62,234 bases of DNA from NCBI RefSeq assembly GCF_012184385.1, contig NZ_VSRL01000024.1:1-62234 (forward strand), read 5' to 3'. Position numbers and translations under genes: made by a program. The notes under the pieces are model-generated. The model was not told where the DNA came from. It saw only the letters and a program-made list of their open reading frames with translations, and did no database searches. How positions within the stretch are numbered: the first letter of the stretch is position 1; each line of letters begins with the position of its first letter. The DNA is from Lentzea indica. GTDB taxonomy: Bacteria; Actinomycetota; Actinomycetes; Mycobacteriales; Pseudonocardiaceae. Below, one piece after another: positions 53,504 to 61,800 of the stretch.

Positions 53504-55860
53504 GGTCAGCGCGGAGTCGCGCCCGCAGCGCGGTTGAGCGCGTCGATGGCCTGGTCGCGCAGCGCTGTCGTGTTCGCGACGGCTTCCACGTGCAGGAAGT
53601 CCGGCGACTTCTCCTTGGGCTTCGAGCTCAGGAGGTCCTTGACGGTCGGCGCGTCCTTGAGCTTCCTCGGCTCAGGGTCGCCGGGCTTGAACCCGTCACC
53701 GGGGTCGTTGTCCAATGTGGAGCTGTCCGACACCCACAGGTTCACCTTGCCGTCGATCTTGTCCAGACCGTTGCCGGTCTTCGCCACGACGTTCTGCTCC
53801 GGTGAGTGGAAACCGGGCGCGCCGGGCACGATGCGCCGCACCCACGCGCGAGGCCGGGTGAACGTGGTGATCTCGACGTCGAACTCCACGTCGCCCCGGA
53901 ACACCTGGGCGTTCGGGCTGCCGGCGTTGAGCGAGGTGCTGTTGACCGTCGGACCGGCCGCGGTCTTGTCCGACCACGTGTGGTTGTACTTCACGCCCAC
54001 CTGGGGCGTCGGCGTGAGCGTGGCGACCCCGGTCTTCGCGGGGATCGTCACCTTGCCCTCTACGCCACCGCTCCAGCCCTTGGTGGTCGTCGTGGAGCTG
54101 TCCAGCTTCGGACCGGTCGACGAGGCCTCGCGGACGTTGCGCGCGTCGGCCTGACCGAGGTGCTGCGGGTTGGTCAGCTTTGCCTTGACGGTGACGTTGA
54201 CGTAGGTGTTGGTGGTCTTGCCGCTGTTCTTCAGCTGCACCTGGACGCCGGGACCCATCAGGCTGTCCATGTTGGTCTTCAGCGCCGCCGGTGAGAGCTG
54301 AGAGGTCAGCTTGCGCTGGTTCGCGAGCTGCTCGGCGACGTCGGCGAAGCTCTTGTCCTTGCTGCTGCGGGGGTTCGCGTTCGGGTCGTTCCAGCTCGGC
54401 AGGAACTTCTCGAAGCCGGGCAGGCCGCGCAACGCGTCCTCGACCTGGTTCTGCACCTGCGCGGCCGGGGCGAACTCGCCGACCTTCGCGTTGCCCGCGG
54501 CGATCGCGCCGGCCATGTACGGCGGCGCGAACTTCGTGCCCGCGGTGTTCGGGTCGACGGTGGAGTTCCTGGTGCCGTCCGGCGTGGGAAGGCCGAGCGC
54601 ACCGGCTTCCGGCAGACCCATCCGCATGTAGGTGGTGACCGGGACCTTGACGTTGTCCCCGCTCGGCGTGCGGACCTCGACCTCGGCGGTCACCTTGTAC
54701 AGACCGGTGTCGCCCTTGATCTGGATGCCGCTCTTGTGGCTGGTGTTGATGCCCGCGTTCACGTTCTCCGCGATGTTCGCGGAGAAGCCGAGCGTGGCAC
54801 CGACCTGACCGCCCACCGCGTTGGGCACGCCGATGTTGCCGCCGAACCCGGCGGTGACGCCGCCGCCGGACTTGGTCGTCGAGGACACACCACTGCTGTG
54901 CGACGCGGTGTCGTGCAGGCGCAGCACCGAGCTGTTGTGCGTGCCGACCAGTTCCGCGGTCTGCAGCTTCGCCGTCATCTGCACCGCGGCGCCCTTGCCG
55001 GCGTGCGGGCTGATCAGATCCGGTGACGTCACGTAGGCGCCGCCGAGCATCGCGCCCAGGTTGTTGCGGATCTCGGTGGGGCTCAGGAAGTTCTGCAGCG
55101 CCTCACGGCCGGGCGAGCCGACCTTGGTGATCGACGGGTGCAGCTTCTCCGCGACCTCGGAGAACGCCTTCTGCTGGTTGTCGACCGACACCGCTTCCGG
55201 CGCGGGGTGCTCGATCTTCGCGCCCCACTGGACGTCCGGCGGGGTGACCGCGGCGGACGTGTTGCCAGAGCTGGTGATCGTGGCCAGGTCGTTCGGGATC
55301 TGGAGCGTGACGTCCGTGCCCGTGCTGACCGGGTCGAGGTTCTGGACGTTGCCGCTGGCGTCGGTGAGCGTGATGTCGTACTTGACCTGGACGGTGGCCT
55401 GGGTCGAGCCCTCGCCCGCCCTGATCGCCCGCTGGTCGGTCAGGGACGACGACATGTTCTGCGACTGCGCCGGCGTGGCCAGCTGCGCCTTGCCGCCCAG
55501 CGAGCCGTACGGGCCCATGGCGACACCGGCGGAGGCCGAACCGCCGATGTCGTTGGCGGTGGCGACGGCGTGCGTGGTCGAGGACGAGTTGCCCGACTGC
55601 GCGGTCGCGTCGACCTTGACGTTCGGCGCGTCCACCGGGGCGCTGTCCGTCTGCGACTGCATGGTGGCGCGGACGTTCGCCTCGAACCAGGTGTTGCCGA
55701 TCTTGACCTGGAAGTTGCGGCCGTTGTCCAGGAACGACTCGAAGTCGCCGTTGAGCGCCTGCTGGATGCGGGCGGCGTCACCGGGCTTGAGGTTCGGGAT
55801 CGCGTTGGTGACGTTCTCGGCACCGCGCACGTCCGTCGGCGCGATCGTGCCCAGCGCCTT
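51310..55860 (-). repeat. Six Ser/Thr/Gly-rich modules of ~200-230 residues
   Basis: Each module opens with a helical '..LSPEN/AL..NL..M...' segment (for example SPENIKANLRKL, SPAALKTNMDSLM, SPTEIRNNLGAML, SPENLQPHLPGML). A beta-rich Ser/Thr/Gly stretch follows, ending in a strand with hydrophobic-charged alternation and a short 'P...A....MGL/ALGL' closing line. Module starts lie near 55860, 55160, 54350, 53540, 52740 and 51980. They look like structural stalk or translocation modules. One of them spans the frame break at about 53510. Confidence 0.65.
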
Positions 55861-58800
55861 GTTGTCCTGGAAGAACTCCGGCAGGTTCTGCGCCCCCGGC
55901 ATCACCTGGCCGACCTCTGGCGGCGTCAGGGTGACCATCGGGATGGGCGCGTTCGGCGTGGGTGGCGCCGGTCGCGTCTGGACCTCAGGCTCGGGCGCCG
56001 GACGCGTCTGGACGTCGGGCTCCGGCGCGGACCGCGTGGACGTGCCGGTCTCCGGTGCGGGCGGTGCGGGCGGTGCCGGAGGCGCGCCGCGGTGCGACGT
56101 GCCGGACGGACCTTCACCGAGGTCGTTGGACCGCGACGGGTTGTGCGGGGTGAAGGTCGTCTTGCCGTTCGGGTTCGGGCGCGCGTCGAGTTCCAGCGGT
56201 GGCGGGAACGCCGGCTTCTTCCAGTTCTCCGCCTTCTTGATGTCCGCCTTCGAGGACTTCGACGTGATCTCCGGCTTGGGCTCGAAGAACGGCTCGATCG
56301 TCTTGGCCCCGTCCGGGCCGTGGATCTTCAACGGCCGGCCGATCTCGGTCGCGAGCAGCTTGGCGGCCAGTTCCTCCGCCTTGGCTGCCTTGTCGTTGTC
56401 GGCCTTCTGCTCGGCGGCGTTCTCCCGGGCGTGGGTGTCGGCCTCAGCGTCGGTGACCGGCGTCCAGTTCGGGTCTTCCTTGGTGTTGTCGACGGCGACG
56501 TCGCCGCTTCCCGGCTTGAACTCCGCCGGGATCCGGGTCTGCGGCGCCGGGCCGGGCTCGATGAGCGCGTTGACCAGGTGACCGTTCTCGAGGCCGTGCT
56601 CCTGGCGGAAGTTCGCGATCTGCGTGGTGATCGCGGGCGACGCGATCGAACCCTTCTGGATCGCGCCGGCGCGCAGGTCCGCCGCCGCCTTGATCGCCGG
56701 GGCCTTCCCCTTGCCCTTCTTCGAGGGGCCGGGCTGGTTGGCCAGGGCGTCGTGCACGGCGTTGAACAGGCCGTCGGACCTCGGGTCCGCCGCGATGGGA
56801 AGGACGCCGTGCTCCAGGGTGCCGAACGTGCGGGTCACGTTGCTCGGGTTGGCCGACAGCGCCAGGTTGAGCATCGAGGCCATCTTCTGCTGCTTGGCCG
56901 TCTGGTCGATGTGCTGCACGTCCGCCTCGGTCTTGGGCGGGACCTTCCCGTTGACCTTTTCCTTCTTTGGCGGGTAGACGGTGCTGGGGTCGGTCTGCGG
57001 ATCGATGCCCACGGTCCCGTGACCCGGGATGGAGGCGGAGACCGCCTGGTTGAGGGAGTTCTTGTCCTCCCAGCCGAGCTTCAGCGCGTCGAGCTTCGAC
57101 GGGTTCCAGCCGCCGTCGGAGCCCGTGTGCGTGTGCGTGCCGGTGTTGGGGTCGTAGTCGTACTTGTGCTCGATCAGCTGCTGGGCTTCGCGCTGGTCGT
57201 GCGGCTTGTTCTTGGGGTTCGGCGTGCCGTTCTTGTTCGGCTTCTTGTCCCCGAACTCGTCGCGGATCTTCGCGCCGGAGACGTCGGCCTTGGCCGCCCT
57301 GTCGGCGTTCGGGTCGGTGGACGAGGGATCGCCGCCGTACATCCGGTTCGTCACCGAGGTGAGGGCGACGTGCGACTGCGGCCACGACTTGCCCTCGGAC
57401 TTGGCGAAACCGAGCGCGAGGCGGGACAGGTCGGTGCCCACCGCGCCGTTGACGAAGTCGCTCGTGAAGTTCTCGCCGCGCAACGGGTTGCGGTTCGTCT
57501 GCGCGTCGACGTCGATGGCGGAGTCGACGGTGATCTGGTGGGCCGCGGCCTCGAAGCCGGGGTTGGCCGCTGCGACGGTCTCCTTGGCCTTGATCTCGGC
57601 GTTGATCGAGTTCAGGGTCTTGGTCTGGCTCGGGCTGGGCTTGCCGCCCTGGGCCTCGATGTCGGCCTCGAGCTTGGCCTTCGCCGCCTTGAGGTCGGCG
57701 TTGAGCTCAGGCTTTGGCAGCAGGTTCGTGTTCGTGTGGATGTCGACGAGCTCTTTGCCCGCGAACGAGTTGATCGACTGGCTGAGGTCGCCGAACTCGT
57801 TGCCCCCGTCGCTGAACTTCACGCCGGGGTCGACGACCGCCACGGACGCGTCCATGAACAGGTTGGGTTCCGGCGAGTACGGCAGCAGGGGAGCCGAGTC
57901 CTTCTGGCGGCTCCGCGCGTCCATGTCGTCGCGCATCGCCTGCTCGAACTTCGCGACGAACTCGTCCGGCTTCTGGAGCTGCTTCTCCGCGATCGCCAGC
58001 TTGTCGAGGTCCGTCTGGTCGTCCTCCGACAGCTCGGACTTCTCGTTGATCTTGGCCCGTTCGCTGTCGATCCGGCCCTGGGTGTCCTCGATGAGCTTCG
58101 CCGGGTCACCGACGCGGTACCCGCCCGAGTACAGCAGCGGACGGATCGGGCCCGCGCCCGGCGGGTTCAGCGACTCGGTGAAGTGGGTGAAGACGTCCTT
58201 CTGCCCACCGGTCACCTGGCGCGAGCCGGTGTCGAAGTCCTGGAACGAGATGTACGGGTGGGTGCCCTTGCCGTTCAGCGCGCCGATGGCGAACGTCGTG
58301 GCAGGGCTGTGCATCGTGCCGTTGCGCATCCGGCCGAAGGGGAAGCCGTCCTTGGGCTCGAACGTCTCCAGCGGCACCAGCGCGATCGGTTCTTTCCGCT
58401 TCGCGACGTCGCTGTTCGCCTGCGCGATGTTGGCGTCCATGTCCGCCGTCGACCCGTTGGGGCCGTTCACACCGACGACGAACACCATGTCCTTGCCGAT
58501 GGGCCCGGCGTCCGCGGTGATCGCGTCGATGACCTCGTTGATGTTGCCCATGTTGTTGTGGTTGACGATCATGTTGACCACGAACGACGGGCGCTTCTCG
58601 CCTTCGACGCTCTCCTTGAGCTTGGCGAGGTAGTTGTCCTTGGTGGGCAGGTCGATGTCGCCGTTCGCCAGCTGTGCGAACGCCGGGTTGTACGAGAAGT
58701 TCACGTCGCCGAGCGACAGGTTCCCGAACTCGGCGGCCAGGTTGTCCAGCTGGCTGTCGTTCTGGGCGTCGTTCATCTCGACGTCGCCGTCGTTCTGGGT

Positions 58801-61800
58801 GTCCGTGTTCTGGTCGGTCGGCGGCACGTCGACGTCCATCGGCGTGTCGCCGTCTACAGTGGACGGACCGGCGTTGCTGGGGCCGGGGTCGAACGGTGCC
58901 CCGTCGTTCTTCGGCTTCTTGGTGACCGGCTCGGGGGACGCCTCGACGTCGCTGTCGCTGTCGACGTCGCTGTCGTCGAAGCGGCGCTTCGGCGGCATCT
59001 GCCGTGAGTCGGCGTCGGGCGTCGTGTCCATCGCCGTGTCTGCGTTCGGCACGGAGCCGGGGGCCGGGTTTGCCGTCGTGCCGGTGTTCGTGTTCATGTT
59101 CGCCGGCGGCGGCACGGTGGCGGGGCCGGGCGGCTCCAGCCTGGTGTCGGGCACCATCACCTGGCTGTTGGCGGTGCGCTCGACCAGCCACAGGTGACGC
59201 GGACGGAGACCGGGGTCGGGGCCGTGGACGTCCTGGCCCATCATGCCGCCGTCGTTCTTGTGGACGCCGGTGTTCGTGTCGTGCTGCTGGAAGACGCGCG
59301 AGGAGTCGCTGTACTCGTCGGGGATGCCGAGGTAGTGCAGCGTCTCGTGGGCGAGAACCTCGGGGCTGGTGCCGGGGTTCCAGTGCGTCTGGTCGACGTT
59401 CGGGTTGTTCGGGTCGACCTTGATGCTGGTGTGCGCGTCCGCCTTGTTCTCGGTGAACTCGAGGTTGAGGTGGAACTGGTCACCGCTGGGCAGCCGGTAA
59501 CCCTGGTTCAGCAGGTTGTTGACGCCGTTGGTGGCGTTCTCCTTGACCTGCGCGACCACCTCGGGGTCGACGTTCGCGGCAGGATCGACGTGCACCTTGA
59601 CGGTGTACTCCTGCACGAAGTTGCCGGGGCTCGTCTCGATGCGGCGCAGGTCGTAGTTGATCAGGCCCTGGTAGGACCTGATGTTCGACGGCGTGCTGTC
59701 GGTGCGGACGTCGTGGACGACGACGTCGACGGTCCTGACGTTCTTGTCGTCGCGGCGGTCCGCCCAGGTGCTCGGATCCACCGGGTCCTTGGGCGCGAAC
59801 CAGTCCGCGGTCTTCGCCGGGTCGTGCCGCCACGACTCGTCGGTGATGATGTCCTTGCCCTGGTGGGACTCCGGGGTGGGCGGCGTCATCTTGGGCGGTG
59901 CGCCACCGCTCTTGACCTGCTTCGGCGGTGCGTCGGTCTTCGAGTCGGTCTTGGTGTCGGTGTTCGTGTTGCTGTTGGAGTCGTTGCTCGGCGCGGGACG
60001 ACTGTTGTCCGGGTTGGACCTGTCGTTGCTCGGGCCCGGCTTCGTGTCGGAGTCCGTGGCGGGCTTGGTGTCCGCGTCGAGCTGGCTTTCGCTCTCCGGC
60101 GTGACCCACTCGAGCCCGTTCCACTGGTTCTTGACGTTCGGATCGAACATCGACTCGAAGTCCGGCTTGGTGACCGCGGGCACGTCGCTCGGCATGTACC
60201 CCGGGTTGTAGCCGAGGTTGAGGCCGTCGTGGTCCATCGCGACCTGGCCGATGAGCCCGATCTGCGGCGCGAGCCCGTTGTCGGCGAGCGCGTTCGGGCC
60301 GGAGACGTCCGGCGCCTGCTCCTTCAGCTTGGCGAGGACCTCCGGCGAGTTCTTCCTGTCCGCGGGCGGCACGTCCGGCGGTGCCACGCGGTCGGCGAGC
60401 GTGTCGAACTTCTGCGGGATGACCTCGGCGAACTTGTTGATCAGCGCGCCGTCCGGCGGCGTCACGATGAACGCGTTGCCGAGCTCGCCTTCCTTCCACC
60501 TGGCGTCGGCGGCCGCCTGGACGTTCTCCGGCGTGAGCTGAGCGTCGCTGTCACCGATGGCGTTCTGCACGCTCTTGGTGTCCCGGAGCCGAGGACCGAT
60601 CACCGGCACGTCGGTCGGGTGCATCTTCATGTCGCCGATGGTGTCCAGCGACACCGAACCCGGCTTGATGTCGACGTCGACGTACACGCCGCCGTTCTTG
60701 GCCAGCACCGCGTACCGCGCGATGTCCGACGCGAGGTTGTACGCGCCCGCGTTGGGATTCTGCGCCGCCGTGTAGACGTCCTTGAGCGTCGTGTTGTTCT
60801 CGGTGGGCGGGGTCTTGCCGGACAGCTCGTCGACCAGTGAGTCCACATCGGACTTGATCTCGATGCCGGCGTCGGTCAGCTGCTGCTTGACCTCCGGGTC
60901 CCAGTTCGCGCTGGACCCGTCGGTCCACAGCGTGGCCTTCCACCCGTTGTTCTCGTTGGTCTGCGCGGCCCACTCGAGCATGCCGTTGACCGAGTCCGGC
61001 GAAGGAGTGTTGCCGAACCAGGCGAAGTGCAGCTGCTTGGGCACCTCGACCTTGCCCGCGTCACCCTTGTTGTGCACGGCCGTGTCGTAGTGCGCCTGCA
61101 GGTCGGCGCCCTGCTGGGTGCCCTTCAGCCGGTTGATCAGGATGCGCGCGCTGGCGGGCTTGCCGTTGTTGACCGCGGAGTCGATCTCGGCCTTGACCGC
61201 TTCGACGTCGATGCTCGCCGGGTTGGGCTTGGGGTTCTTGAGCAGGTCGGTCCACGGGTTGGGCGGCGCGGTGCTGGTGTTCTGGTTGGGGGCCGGGATC
61301 GGTGCCGGGGTGGGCGTTGCCGTGACGGGGGTGTTGCCCTTGTTGAACAGGCCCTTGATGAAGTTGATGCCGAGGAACTTCTTGATGGCGGCCCGCTTCT
61401 TGCCCTTGCCGCCGTCCGGACGCGTCTGCGCCTGGTAGTTCGCGGCCGCCGGGTGGGAGCGCGGCACCACGTTCTGGTTGGGGTTCGCGCTGGTGCTCGG
61501 GCTCTGGTTCGGGGCCGGGGCCGGGGTGACGAGCGGGGGCGCCACGACGAGGTCGGGTGCGGCGTTCGGGTTCGTCGTGGTGTTCGGGGCGGGCTGGACA
61601 GTCGGTCCGGTGGGTGCCGGTCGCGTTTGGACGGTCGGCGTGTTCGGGCTCGGGGTGTTCGGGTTGGGGGTGTTCGGGTTCGGGCTCGGTGTGTTGGTGT
61701 TTGGCGTGTTCGCGGGTGGCACGTCGGTGCCTGGCACGTTGGTCGGGGTGTTGACCGGTGGCGTGGTGGGGTTCGGCGTGTTCGCCGGCGGTGCGTTGAC

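Noticed and set aside
50948-54154. A 1068-codon + strand open frame
   Set aside because: Antisense of the coiled coil and beta modules; no ribosome site and no recognisable domain.
55138-59007. A 1289-codon open frame on the + strand opposite the giant gene
   Set aside because: It is the antisense of well-formed domains on the minus strand; its translation is low-complexity Arg/Val/Gly-rich sequence with no motif, as expected in GC-rich DNA.
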